From NCBI GenBank assembly GCA_905221605.1, contig CAJNDS010002630.1, positions 273,704 through 337,703 of the forward strand: a stretch of DNA of 64,000 nucleotides, read 5' to 3'. This DNA comes from Symbiodinium natans (taxonomy: Eukaryota > Sar > Dinophyceae > Suessiales > Symbiodiniaceae). A program made the position numbers and the translations under genes. Shown here piece by piece: positions 32,212 through 43,159 of the stretch. Numbering within the stretch: the first letter of the stretch is position 1; each line of letters starts with the position of its first letter. The notes under the pieces were generated by a model. The model was given only the letters and a program-made list of their open reading frames with translations, had not been told where the DNA came from and did not search any database.

Positions 32212-32448
32212 ATGGCTCGCATACTGGTCGACTTCGTTTTCTCGGCTGTCCCTGAGCAGGAAGCTTGGGTGCTCCACGACGGGTCCTCAGCTGGCTTGGG
32301 CACACTCGTGGAGCAGGCGCGCGGACGGTGCCTCAAAGAGAGGTGCAGGACGTACCAGGAGCAACACTCCTCTGGATTCGCTTGTTTGCTTCTGGCTTTT
32401 CATTTGGGTGCCATCCCTGCTTTTGAAGCAGCCAGTAGTGTCACTTGA
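32212..32448 (+). CDS. hypothetical small ORF
   Basis: ATG 32212 opens 78 codons (MARILVDFVFSAVPEQEAWV; later LLAFHLGAIPAFEAASS) ending at TGA. Hydrophobic ends flank a charged middle. No family is recognised. Confidence 0.28.
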   Translation: MARILVDFVFSAVPEQEAWVLHDGSSAGLGTLVEQARGRCLKERCRTYQEQHSSGFACLLLAFHLGAIPAFEAASSVT

Positions 32449-32548
32449 CATGGCAGGTCTACACACCGTCGTGAGAGGAAGTTGGCTTTAGGTCTAGGAA
32501 TCCATGTGTTTTCCCTGAAAAGCGGGGACGCCATATGGAGACAGAGCA

Positions 32549-32803
32549 ATGGCCCGGCACCCTGTTGAGGGCCTCAAAAAGCAACGTACGATGCCGGCAG
32601 AAAAAAGCGAGATTACCACACTCTTAAGGCAGCCTCAGTTGGGACTACGACTACGAGTTGTCAATTCCGACTGGCGGACTGTGTTCATGGCGAACATGAG
32701 CCCCCCGCAAAGTCGCAGCATGCCTTGCCATTTTTGCTGCTTTCGAGAAACTAGACGTAGATGGGCCCGCCACCTGCACCAGCGAGTCTGTCACTCAGAC
32801 TGA
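32549..32803 (+). CDS. hypothetical small ORF, cysteine/histidine-rich C-terminus
   Basis: ATG 32549 opens 84 codons. The C-terminus has a C-x2-C ... H-x3-H-type spacing (PCHFCCFRETRRRWARHLH, then QRVCH) reminiscent of a zinc-binding finger, but the match is not to a named family I can confirm. Confidence 0.28.
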   Translation: MARHPVEGLKKQRTMPAEKSEITTLLRQPQLGLRLRVVNSDWRTVFMANMSPPQSRSMPCHFCCFRETRRRWARHLHQRVCHSD

Positions 32804-33359
32804 GACTGTCCGGCATTGGCCTAGCATACCGATATCCCCCGTCACCTCAGGCTTCTGCTGGCGCCCGTGGGGTTTGATGCAGGGACCCCGGCCGTTGACA
32901 TACACATGTGAATACCCAACACATGCAATCTCGGGGTAGTTTCCTGTCATTTCCCCGAATCTTTGCGGTCAAGCCCAGGGTATATGGAGGAGGACGAGGC
33001 GGCCGAATTTCATGAGCAGAGTTTGCACAAGCTCGTTCTGCTTGTTGTTGATTGCTCACAGCTCGTGTTGACCGCTAAATCCACTCCGCTGCCTTGGGTT
33101 TTTGAATTTCAGGACTCTTCAAGGGTTTAGGGAAGGTGGGCGACGATCTCAGCAGCAAAAAAGGGGCTTTTGGTTTTGGGTGCTGTCATGAGTACGGTGT
33201 CTGCGGAAAGCTGCTGCTGGCGCGATGTTGGAAGCCGGTGGCAAGACGGCTCATGGGCGTGAAACCCTAAACCCTTTACCCTTTCCCGGTAGTCGCGCCT
33301 GGGCTCCGTCGCTGTGTGCCTAGTTCGACTCGGGCAGCTGGTAATCGGAAGAATCAAAC

Positions 33360-33530
33360 CATGGTCATTCCGACATGCAAAATCCACATGTATGTATATA
33401 CACAGGTTATATTTGCATATATATATATATACATATATACATACATACATATACATATATATATATGTGTGTGTGTATACATATTTATTGTACATACTAT
33501 GATGTGTATATGTTTCTATATTCACACATT
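33360..33530. repeat. TA/CATA microsatellite tract
   Basis: Alternating TA, CATA and TG dinucleotide-rich sequence, including a GTGTGTGTGT run. Confidence 0.9.
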
Positions 33531-33724
33531 TGTTCAGTAATTAATGTACCGTTTTAGGCTCCTCTCCTCTGAGCATGCTTCCTGCAGCTGTTGCTCTTGC
33601 ACTGCTTCGCTCGCTCCCCGTTCATTTTCTTGGCCTTCCGCGCGGAAGTGGAGCTGTGCTCAGACGCCAAAGCTGGGCAAAAACAAACCTTACGCAGTTT
33701 GCAACACCGTATCAGACGCACTCA

Positions 33725-33857
33725 CGCAAAGAGGCAGCAGAAAATGACCAAGTCCAAGCTCTGCTTCTGTCAGGCAAACTACGACGATGATGAGCCAGAG
33801 TCGCACACGCAGATCGCTTCTGTGCACTTGTTTGGTGGGTCGGCTAGCATTGTTTGA
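33725..33857 (+). CDS. exon-like segment, unidentified
   Basis: The frame reads KMTKSKLCFCQANYDDDEPE and ends at TGA near 33857. The stretch is acidic and protein-like; no family is recognised. Confidence 0.25.
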
Positions 33858-33859
33858 TC

Positions 33860-34730
33860 CTGCTCCCTTGGAGATGCGCTCGTGGTAGAGGCCAAAGTGA
33901 AAGTACTAGTGGGTAAAAGCAGATGCCGCAGGTCCGAGCGCAACAGGTCAACAATCCATGGTAGCACATAGCAGCTAAGCCCGTGCCACTGGAGTCTTGT
34001 TGATTGACGCTACACCTGCTTCTGCATAAGCACCACATTTCTCGGCCTGCTACAATGTAAGCTTTGCTGGTTCATTCTGCTTCGACATTGTTTGTTGAGA
34101 TCACCTGTTGTAATGCAATCTAAAGTCATCTTTGTCGGTCGTTTAAATAGGAGGGCTACAGTCTGAGACGCTTCTTCCTTCTGCAGGCTCGGGCTTGAGG
34201 GGCCTTTGGCTTAAAGCCTTCTTGATGACCTGAAGTTGTTGTTTGCTTTGCCTGAAGAGAAGAAGAATAAAATGGATATGTTGGAATTTTGTGCACAAGC
34301 CAGCGTTACGAAGAAGCCCACCGATGCGATGGTTGGATTTGAAGTGTTATGCGATGACTCCACAAGCTATTGGAAGGACATCCTTTAGATAAGAAAAACC
34401 AGAGAAAAGGGCGTCATAACGTACAAGAGATGTAGGTTACTGCCTTCATTCATTACATCCATTTCGCTTGCATCTTCGTTCACACGTTTACTGACGTATT
34501 TCATTGCTAGTAGACTACGGTTCTGTTAAACAGAGTTTCAAGCGAGCAAAATGGAAGGCCCCATGAAAGCTCGAATAAATCGCCACGAACGAAGTCTATG
34601 AGTCACGCGTAAAAACCCCCTTTAAGCAGGAAACAGACAGGACATCATGTGTTTTGGAACACAACGTCAAGAGACAACCGCACGGCAGAGATCTGCTTGC
34701 AGATGCCAAAATTGAACTGATGTTCGGCTC
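33860..34730. other. AT-richer stretch, no gene seen
   Basis: The region at 34020-34660 is AT-richer than its surroundings and has no long frame on either strand. Confidence 0.4.
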
Positions 34731-34732
34731 AC

Positions 34733-34785
34733 AGGCCCGACAATGATGACAAAGGCGACGACAAGCCGCAGGAGAGACCTTGGGA
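34733..34785 (+). CDS. acidic exon-like segment ending at telomere units
   Basis: After CTCACAG the frame reads PDNDDKGDDKPQERPWE and stops exactly at GTTTAGGGTC. It could be an upstream exon of the CCCH gene. Confidence 0.35.
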
Positions 34786-34880
34786 GTTTAGGGTCTAGGG
34801 GTCTAGGGGTTTAGGGGTTCAAGGCCTAAACCCGGCAGAGATCAGAGGCCTGGATGTAAAAGGGTTTAGGCCTTAGGGTT
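34786..34880 (+). repeat. degenerate telomere-like units with repeat R2
   Basis: Eight-base variants (TCTAGGGG, TTTAGGGG) at 34786-34820 and more units at 34860-34880. Bases 34841-34870 match 48368-48397 with two differences (repeat R2). Confidence 0.8.
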
Positions 34881-35008
34881 GTTACACCGAGTGGCGGTAA
34901 GACTACAGTCTACCTTTGGTGTGCCACATGAGCTTTCAGACTCTGTGGGCGCTCTAAGTTTGGACGTTGACGCTTTATGGATCGAAGAGTGGCCGATCCC
35001 CATGTAGT

Positions 35009-35100
35009 GGTTTCCGAAATGAGGGGGTACCTTATTGGGGTTTAGGGGTCTATATTAGCAGTCCCTTATTTTCTTCAACCCCCATTTGGATCATGGCTTA
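35009..35100. mobile_element. possible foldback, family D-like
   Basis: Partial inverted similarity between GGTTTCCGAAATGAGGGGGT and the complement of the segment near 35070-35100, with a GGTACC core like other family D copies. Weak. Confidence 0.25.
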
Positions 35101-35115
35101 GGGGAGAGAGGCCCG

Positions 35116-35157
35116 AAACCCCTAAACCCCTAAACCCCTAAACCCCTAACCCCTAGA
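35116..35157 (-). repeat. octamer telomere-variant array (CCCCTAAA)n
   Basis: Five CCCCTAAA units, one base longer than the common heptamer, directly before an acceptor-like CCTGCAG and the exon at 35165. Confidence 0.9.
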
Positions 35158-35164
35158 CCTGCAG

Positions 35165-35950
35165 GCTCAGCCGAAGCAGGGTGCCGGCGCCAAGAAGCGG
35201 CCACGGAGGAGGCCGAAGAACAAGGCGAAGCCCCCGGTCAGCCCCCAGGAGCAGGCCCGGCGCGAAGAGATGAACCTGCAATCTGTGGAGATCATATGAG
35301 TAAAGATTGCGCAGATATTACACAGAACATCTAAACAAATATATATATATGTATAGCGAGAGCGAGCTTATGAGGTCTATTTAGCAACAGGGACTGAAAA
35401 CCTCCATCTCTTGAAGGGAGAGCGACATTGGTTGTCAGGATGTTGTCCGCATCTACAGCTTTTTGAGCCCTGTTGGTGGATTCACAGCAGCCAGGAAGAG
35501 CGGAAGGCGGTTGCGGAGACCATTGCCTGCGGCTCAGACAGCGGCAACAACTCAAAGAGCCGTTCGCCGGATCACATCCCAGCAGCCCAGGGAAGTACAT
35601 CCTGGCGCCCAGGGTTGAACCGAACCCGAAACCCTAAACTGGCCCTAAACCCTAAACCCTAAACCCCCCACTACAAACCGCAGCAAAGAGCAATGCGTCC
35701 AGGGCCGCTCGATCCTCACGGCGAAGATGAAAAAGACAAAGATGTGTGAGTTCCACAAGGAGGGAAGGCGCGCGACCATGCCCGCAACCCTTGCAGTGCT
35801 TCCACGTCACAAATCCCCAAGAATTATTCGGCTTAGGGTTTAGGGTTTAATTAGGGGGAAGGGATTAGCTGAAGCTGACAGGTGCAAATATGGCTCCGAC
35901 TGCGCATTTGCACACACGGAGCCGCCTCCTGAGCTTGGCACACGATGGTT
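35165..35950 (+). CDS. CCCH-type zinc-finger protein (first finger), multi-exon
   Basis: Four exons join in phase. 35165-35287 is highly basic (KKRPRRRPKNKAKPPVSPQE). 35495-35604 reads EERKAVAETIACGSDSGNN. 35684-35767 ends KMKKTKMCEFHKEGR. 35882 onward gives CKYGSDCAFAHTEPPPELG. The last two make a complete C-x7-C-x5-C-x3-H finger, the RNA- or DNA-binding zinc module of CCCH proteins. Introns are 35288-35494 (GA-AG), 35605-35683 (GC-AG, 79 nt, contains CCCTAAA units) and 35768-35881 (GC-AG, 114 nt, contains TTTAGGG units). The basic N-terminal region suggests nucleic-acid binding in the nucleus. The 3' end of exon four and the start of the gene are open. A second finger at 39236-39510 may belong to the same gene. 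Confidence 0.75.
35622..35670 (-). repeat. CCCTAAA units inside CCCH intron
   Basis: Imperfect CCCTAAA units fill most of the 79-nt GC-AG intron. Confidence 0.85.
35832..35851 (+). repeat. TTTAGGG units inside CCCH intron
   Basis: Two to three units within intron 35768-35881, between the halves of one zinc finger. Confidence 0.85.
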
Positions 35951-36369
35951 TCGGGTTTAGGGTTCGAGGCGGGCGAAGTCTCTTGGAAAAGGGTTTAGGG
36001 TAAGAAGATACTTCAGTCCAGTGGCAAAAGACTCAAAGAGAATGAATCCGCCAGGAGCTAGGCATGCCAAGCGACACCGGTTTGTGAAGGTCGCAACCCA
36101 GCTGTGGGGGTAGGTAAGGATGACCCCTGAAACCCCCTCATACCCCCTTTTAGGGTTAGGGGGCCCGCCTTAATGCCCCCCCCCCCTTACACCTGATACC
36201 CTCCCTTATCCCTAAACCTTAGACCCCTAAAAAAAAGAAACCGTATACCGACATGAATCACTGGACTACAGTAGCAGCGCCCGGCAGGTCGGAGTTGCAG
36301 CAGCCCCCCGACCTGCGAAAAACACGGCTGTGCTCGACACTCAAGATTCCTGAACATCCTTGCACATTC

Positions 36370-36470
36370 TTGCACTGGGTAGGGTATATATATATATGTG
36401 TACATGAATACATGTTTGTACACAATTTGTGAATAGAATTTAAATATAAATATATATATATATATCTATG
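36370..36470. repeat. TA-rich microsatellites
   Basis: TATATATATATG and related tracts at 36386-36400 and 36443-36470. Confidence 0.85.
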
Positions 36471-36527
36471 TATAATGTGATCTGGGTGCGGCGAGCCCTC
36501 CACCCCCCCCCCCCCCTTGGTTGTGGG

Positions 36528-36660
36528 TTTAGGGTTTTTGTGTTTAGGGTGTAGAGTTTAGGGTTCAGGGTTCCCCCCGTGGTGTGGTTGTGGGCTGGTT
36601 TTAAGGTCTAGGGTTGTAGGGTTTAGAGTTTAGGATTTAGGGTTTGGGGTTTAGAGAGCC
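36528..36660 (+). repeat. degenerate telomere-like units
   Basis: TTTAGGG mixed with TTTAGAG, TTCAGGG, TGTAGAG and GTTTGGGG over 130 bp. Confidence 0.75.
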
Positions 36661-38136
36661 GGCCTTTGCAGGGTGGGTTTGGGGGGGGATATCATGATAA
36701 AAAAGGGGGGGGCTGGACCGAGAACCGGGATCATATGTATATCTAGGTTTTGGTGGGCCCAAGTCATGTTGCTCGCGCAGCTTTGGGTTGAAGCCTACGT
36801 GTCGAACTCTGTCCCAGTCTTGCTGCGTTCCTGCTTTGCGGAAAGGTCGTGCGTTTCTGTCGGGGACATGGCCTCAGAGCTCTGCTTCGTGATCTCGTCC
36901 GCGTGTGTTACAGAGCTTCTTTGGAAACATCGCGCAGGTTTGAGTCCTGTGCTGAGCCAGGAAGTGCAACGACGCGGAGTGTAAGTTTGCACATGGCGAA
37001 GATGAGCTCAGAGCCCGGTCCTCGTGGAAGACTTCCTCAGAATCGTTCGACAGCCAGCCAAAATGCTCGAAAATGCCTCAAAAGCTCCAAGGCTTCGAAC
37101 ATCTGCTTCAAGACTGTCAGAGCACCCAGATCGGCAAGGGTAACATTTTGCCCATTGATGCTTCCTCTATGTGTGAGCGCGCTCGCTCGCGCATCTCTGT
37201 GTGTGAGTGTGTGTTCCCTCGAGTCGCAAGTCCAAGTCGCTGTTCGCTCGAACACGAACAGTTGGACCAGAACAAGTGTAGATATGTGTACTTCACTGGC
37301 TATGAAGCATGCATGTGTTCATGGGTTCCCTGCAACACACCTTGCCAAAGTTGTACGAAGTGATGAAGGACATCTGCTGGCAACCACACCTGATGCCCCG
37401 AGAAGCTGCTCTGCAGAAAGTGCTTGTTATAGTTATAGCACTTGAGTGTTAAGTCTCTGTTGCGCTCCAGAATCCCGATCGATGCACATGGCATATCATG
37501 GCATGCCCTTGAGCTTTAAAATGTGTGTGTGTGTGTGTGTGTCCCCCTGATCAACGATAAAGCCTGTCCTTCTTCATCGTGGATCCCTCACGGTCCCTCC
37601 ATTCATGTTATGGCTACTTCATTCTCCAAACTCCAAAGTGCATAAACCCCAAACAAACAACCTGTTAAGTTAGACAGCTGTGACTTGTCATTGAGAACCC
37701 CATATCTTGAAAGGATATCTCCAGATGCCTCCGATGAATCCGATGAACATGTTCCTCACTAAGCCTGTGAGCTCTAAGTGTATGTCACGCTCCAAAGCCG
37801 ATATATTTGCATGACATGCCCCAGCACGTACAACATATGCGTATCCCAGATAATATTCTTTCCAAGTATGCATGCAACCCCCGAGAAGGATTCACGTTAT
37901 GGCTGCTTTATTCCCAGAACACCTGGTTGCAGCAACCCCCAGCGAGCAACCTGTTTTTAAGCACGGCGACAGTAACAACCCTTTCTTTTAGTGAGAAGAT
38001 GAAAGGATCACTGAAGAGCGCACCGGCCTTGCATATTCCAACTTGTGTAGCTCGGAGGGCGTGAAGATGTAAGCAATTGGCGTGGGACAGCGCAGTCCCT
38101 CGTGAGGTGCAGTGGGCAGCATATGCATATGTAAGT

Positions 38137-38170
<34 letters not shown>

Positions 38171-38570
38171 TTAATATATGCGCGGAGCACTGCGTTTATA
38201 AACGCTTCTCAACATCTTGGCCCAAGATGCCCGAGAATTGTGAAGACTTTGCGGCTGGGAGAGGACAGGATAGGGGAGGGGTGGGGTTTCCACACTTTGT
38301 CTTGCCACCATACTCTGACATTGCTGCCCCCAGGCTAAACCTTCAGTCGCTGCCGGGAATGTTGGAAAATCATGAGCTAGGACAACCCATGCTTTTGATA
38401 ATTCCCGCAGCAACCAGCGCCCGAATAGTTACCACCTGGCGCGACATTAAGAATCGGTTCCGAGAGGCCAACAACACAGCATAACAGAAGGGCAGATATA
38501 TTGTAAAAAACAAAACACACAGCACTTTTCTGGATAAGGCCCTACACCCCTTCAAGAGAAGCACGCAGCC
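36661..38570. other. no supportable gene; probable intron or spacer
   Basis: A + frame of 198 codons (36849-37445) is open but domain-free. A (TA)n tract is at 38138-38170 and (GT)n at 37525-37542. If the two CCCH halves are one gene, this would be intronic. Confidence 0.25.
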
Positions 38571-38604
38571 CCCATGGCGCACCCCTCTGTAAACACATGT
38601 ATAC

Positions 38605-38768
38605 ATTCAAATGCAGACCTACATACCTACATACCTACATGCCTACATATTTTCCTACATACATACCTACTACATACATACAAATACCTGTACATACATA
38701 CACACATACACACATACACACATACATACATACATACATACATACATACATACATACATACATACATA
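38605..38768. repeat. CATA tetranucleotide microsatellite
   Basis: CATACATA-type units with CACA interruptions at 38685-38768 and looser ACCTACAT units before it. Confidence 0.95.
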
Positions 38769-39235
38769 GCGAGAAGGATGTACGTAAAGGAGTTCGGTCT
38801 TTACCAGCTGGAACCCATCCTGGCAATACGCCCTGCACGACCAAGAGCCACTTAGGGCTAAGGGCTTAAGGTTTTGAGTGGTTAAGGGTTCAAGGACCAC
38901 CCAGGGTTGGATCTTCTTTGACCAAGAGCCAGGACTTGGCTACACACTGTTTATGGCCCACGTCAGTCTTGCGCAATCTACCAGTCCACGAGCTCAAAGC
39001 ACCCTGTAGATCGAACCGATAAATCTCTTCAGTGTCTCTCCCATATATCAGACTGTTTGTCTGCCTATGTGTTTGTCTGTGCCGCCTGTTCGCGCGTGTG
39101 CGTCTGTAACATATGTAGGGCGCGCATGCACTTGTGCGAGGGTGCGTGTCGTGTGGGGTTATGCCTGATGGTTCATACATCTTCAGTATGGTATGGGATG
39201 TTTTGAATACAGATGCTCCCACAAGGGTTTGGGAA

Positions 39236-39511
39236 GCCAGGCCCTTTGCACTTGGTACGAGAAGGGCAATTGCCAAAGCGGCGCTCAATGCCCTTGCCTC
39301 AAAGTGATCGGGTTTGCCGGGATGTGGTCTAGCTCGCAGTTTACCACGTTGCAAAGACATGACAAGCGCTTTTTTCCGTGCCATGAGCCCCGCCACTGCA
39401 ATGTTGCAGAAGTGCTTTTTCTGGGTTCTCGGGGGCTTTGGTACAGTGCATGCTATGTCAGAGGCCGCTTCGCCCATGGGGCCAGCAGCCTCAGTGCTTC
39501 AACTTTCACCT
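39236..39511 (+). CDS. CCCH-type zinc finger (second finger), split by an intron
   Basis: Exon 39236-39289 follows CCAG and encodes LCTWYEKGNCQSGAQ plus the first base of a cysteine codon. Exon from 39464 gives CRFAHGASSLS. Together they make C-x7-C-x5-C-x3-H, the same spacing as the finger at 35.7-35.9 kb. The intron 39290-39463 (174 nt) has a GC donor and an AG acceptor. The frame ends at TGA 39509-39511 unless another donor is used. It may be the second finger of the gene starting at 35165, as paired fingers are common in this family, or a separate gene. Confidence 0.68.
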
Positions 39512-40827
39512 GAAGCTGCAGAGTACCGTCGGGACTGCCGGGGATGTACCGTCGCAGTCGAGAGGGCATGGCCTTGAGGCCGAAGAGCTTCGGGACGATC
39601 CCGACGCTAAGGACCGGAAGGGAAGCATGAAAGAGCATGGCTTGACCAACTGACATTTGCACGCAACCGCTCAGCTTTGCCCAGCACTTCACAGCTTGGT
39701 CTTGTGCAAGCACAAGATTTTGCCGAAACTTTTGGCATCCAGGCCGCTGTTGAGCTGGCGCCCCAGGGCCGAGGAAAGCTGCGAGCGTAGCGTAGGAGTG
39801 CAGGTGCGGGTCTTCAGTGCGCAGGCCCCATCTGGGCTTGGCTAGGTATCGCTGGCATTCAGACAGATTCAGGCAGTTGGGTCTATTGGAGACAAGAAAT
39901 GTTCTTGGTTCACGTTTGTTCAGTGTTCACACTAGTTTCGCACTGCATTTTCGTAATTCCTTTGACAAGCTTGCGACGTGGGTGTCTGGTGCTGAGACTG
40001 AGCTGCGAGGTCCCTGATCAAACATGTTTGACCAATCAGGCAAGCCAGGAAACGACTTGCTGCCACGACCTCAGAACAAAGCACTTCTCACAGCACTTCA
40101 ATCCGACGGCGGGCATGAGTAAGCATGCTGAAGAGGGTCAATGGCACGGAGCCTGCGTCTCCTCTTGCCCAAAACGCCATTACAGAGCGCAGTATCTTTG
40201 AATGTTTTGGCTCGAGCCATGAACAGATAGGAGGGCGCGAGGCACCCTAGGGGAGTCCTTGTGGGCCCAAGCGGGTGGAGCTCACTGCATTCAGCTATGT
40301 TATGCTTCTGGCAGGGTTTGGTGGAGAAGTGAACGGTTTAGTCTAAGAGGCGGTGAGGGCTACCACACATTTGGAAAGCCTCAAGCTTGCATGTGGTTTG
40401 GTTTTGGCCAGGGCACTGGCGGTCTCCTTTGCTTTCAAGTTCAGGATGCGATTGTGCATGGTGTTGGTCACTTTCATGAACCCGTCGTGACGAAGGGCCC
40501 CTACACTGCATATTTCGTACACCCATCTCTCTTACACCATCGCAGTACGAACATGCCGAAGGCATTCTATCTTGCAGCCGTGCCTTGCCACACCTTGCGA
40601 GTCTACTTTTGAATAGCCACGGGACTTAGGCAATAGTCACAAGAGTTTCACAAGTGTCTTGAATCTTTTGAGATGCCGACCCCCAGCATCATCAGCATAC
40701 CTCAAGACATCTCAGGGCAGTGCCCTATGATGCATTCCCTCCATCATCTCTGAATTAGGAGAACCTCACAACAAAGCCACCACAAGAACCTCGCAACGAG
40801 CCCCGTAAGACTTCCCCTGCTTTCCAG
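39512..40827. other. one domain-free open frame; otherwise nothing assigned
   Basis: The + frame 40259-40612 (117 codons, no ATG at its start) is rich in F, G and H (WFGFGQGTGGLLCFQVQDA) and may be an exon. No family is recognised. Confidence 0.28.
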
Positions 40828-40829
40828 GG

Positions 40830-41200
40830 ATGTCGACGGAGCCGGCCTCGCGGAAGCGCAAGGCGGAGGCTGAGCCTGCCGAGGCGAACGTCGAAGTTTC
40901 GGAACGTCCATGGAGGGTTTAGGGTTTAGGGTTTAAGGTTTGGGGTTTGTTTTCAGGATTTGAATGGGTTCGAGGCTTCGGACTCTCGGAAACTTGGGGC
41001 AGAGACGGTAAAGATCTGAGTTCGGCCTCGATTCTGAGGCTGCCGATGCGGTCGGAATTGACTCCAAGCGTCTTGTTGCATCCAAGCCTGCAGCGCTGAG
41101 GATCCGGGGCTCGGTGGGCTGTATGACTTCCTTCCCCCTCCTGATCCGGAGAAGGACAAGGCCAGATGGACCGTCGACTTTGTTGGGGATTTGCTAGGCA
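40830..41200 (+). CDS. small gene with basic N-terminus and telomere-unit intron
   Basis: ATG 40830 follows a good acceptor (CTGCTTTCCAG) that could receive the spliced leader. Exon 40830-40916 encodes MSTEPASRKRKAEAEPAEAN and more, with a likely nuclear localisation motif (RKRK). The next 40 nt (40917-40956) begin GTTTAGGGTTTAGGG and end GTTTGTTTTCAG, a complete short intron. Exon 40957-41007 continues in phase zero as DLNGFEASDSRKLGAET. A further segment from 41021 reads GLDSEAADAVGIDSKRLVAS, but the join from exon two to it is unclear. No family is recognised; a nuclear role is suggested only by the basic motif. Confidence 0.5.
40917..40950 (+). repeat. telomere-like units forming the 5' part of a candidate 40-nt intron
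   Basis: Units GTTTAGG, GTTTAGG, GTTTAAG and GTTTGGG decay into a T-rich acceptor ending TTTTCAG at 40956. Confidence 0.85.
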
Positions 41201-41611
41201 CATGGTAAAAGTGCAAAACCCCGTCTAGACCATCGGTCAGCGACGAGCATGCCAAGTTGCACTTGCAATTAGGCTCTAGATTTGCGCAATGCTGCGCGAC
41301 TGCACACCGCCAATCTTGAAAGCAAACCCTGCCAGTATTGGCAAGTGCACACTTTGAATATTGCTGGACTATTACTGCATCCTTACTACTGCCTCACTAT
41401 AATCTGCATCAGTTTCTGCGGCGCAACGGGCATTGCACCAGGGAGGCTATCGGAAGAGCAGTTCCGCATTTTGCGAACTCGAACTACTTTCGTTCTAAAC
41501 GTCTTTAGATACTGTTGTGAGGCTCCCTGTGTGTGTGTGTGTGTGTGTGGTCAAGTTCACCCGCGCAACTTGAACTTTCACACAACAACCTGCCGCTGTT
41601 GCCGCCTTCTT

Positions 41612-41690
41612 CAGCAAGATTTCCAGCAGGCCACGGCTGCCAAAGCACGCAAAGCCGAGCAGCGGCCGCCTCAGCACGGCATGTCGTTCG
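41612..41690 (+). CDS. exon-like segment ending at a telomere-variant array
   Basis: The frame reads QQATAAKARKAEQRPPQHGM and stops at the first GTTTAGGGC unit. The upstream part of the frame (from about 41400) is hydrophobic and includes a (GT)n tract, so only the last stretch looks coding. Confidence 0.3.
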
Positions 41691-41798
41691 GGTTTAGGGC
41701 TTAGGGCTTAGGGCTTAGGGCTTAGGGCTTAGGGCTTAGGGCTTAGGGCTTAGGGCTTAGGGCTTAGGGTCTAGGGTCTAGGGTTTAGGGTTTAGAAG
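41691..41798 (+). repeat. variant array (TTAGGGC)n
   Basis: Ten homogeneous TTAGGGC units are flanked by TTTAGGG and TCTAGGG units. Confidence 0.95.
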
Positions 41799-42047
41799 CC
41801 GGGGTCAAAGGGTTTAGAAGCTTTGAACCCAACTTTGAACCAAGTGAATGCCTACTGCCCTGCGAAGTGAACGTCAGTTCAGCTCTGCGAGCAGCAAAAA
41901 GCAGCAAAGACTCTACGACCACTGGCTGCCTTGAAAGATGCAATCAGCAAATCCGAATTGCAAAAGGGAAGGCTTCCAAACAAGAGGAGCAAACGCTTCA
42001 CGAGGGCCTTGGGAAAGACCCCAACGACCACGCTGTTTTGCTACTAC

Positions 42048-42137
42048 TTGCTTAAGAACCCCCAAAATATTTAAGAATAATCATCCCTGCCCTTAGAAGG
42101 AAGAATATTTCTGTTTTCTTGGGGGGTTCTTGAGCAA
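42048..42137. mobile_element. MITE-like foldback element, family A copy 2
   Basis: Terminal inverted repeats TTGCTTAAGAACCCCCAAAA and TTGGGGGGTTCTTGAGCAA bound 90 bp of AT-richer sequence. Shares ends with 20142-20243 and 52835-52943. Confidence 0.7.
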
Positions 42138-42215
42138 TTCGCTGTGTTGTGGCCAGGCTGAGCACAAGGCCGAAGCTTCCTCCTGTCGACAGGCGGGACT
42201 TGATTTGCAACATAC

Positions 42216-42326
42216 GGGGGATTTCCGAAGAAAGGGGTGCCCCTCATATACCTTGAAATACTATGATCCTGTCAAAAAGGAACCCGAAAAAGGGTACCCA
42301 TATTTTCGGAAATCCCTATATTTTTT
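42216..42326. mobile_element. MITE-like foldback element, family D
   Basis: GGATTTCCGAAGAAAGGGGT on the left is the imperfect complement of AAAAGGGTACCCATATTTTC and GGAAATCCC on the right. No coding capacity. Confidence 0.5.
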
Positions 42327-42600
42327 GGTTCGTGTTGAAAGGGCTTTCAGATGAGTCGAGATGGCTTTCGGCATTCAAAGGTTCTCTAGGAGCCTCAGGG
42401 TGACGGTTGATGTGAAGATCCTGGCACCAGAAAAAGGAGCTTGTCCTTCGGGCTTTGAAGTGTCGGATGGAGCGTAGTAGCCAAGCATACTATGCGACGC
42501 ATCGGACCTTTAGATTGCCTCAGTTTTCTGGGGCCAGCGCGGGGGGGGTGGGGGGGGAAGAGGGGGAAACTCTTGCACACTCGTGATTTTACATCGAGGT

Positions 42601-43150
<550 letters not shown>

Positions 43151-43159
43151 TTGCTTGAG

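Noticed and set aside
36849-37445. 198-codon + frame as a gene
   Set aside because: Low-complexity, serine/arginine-rich, without domain or splice support, and it lies between the two CCCH halves.
40197-40215. Spliced-leader-like sequence (TTTTGGCTCGAG) upstream of an open frame
   Set aside because: Only about 11 of the last 15 leader positions match and the 5' half does not; chance similarity is likely. Similar weak matches near 5052, 20697 and 50020 were rejected too.
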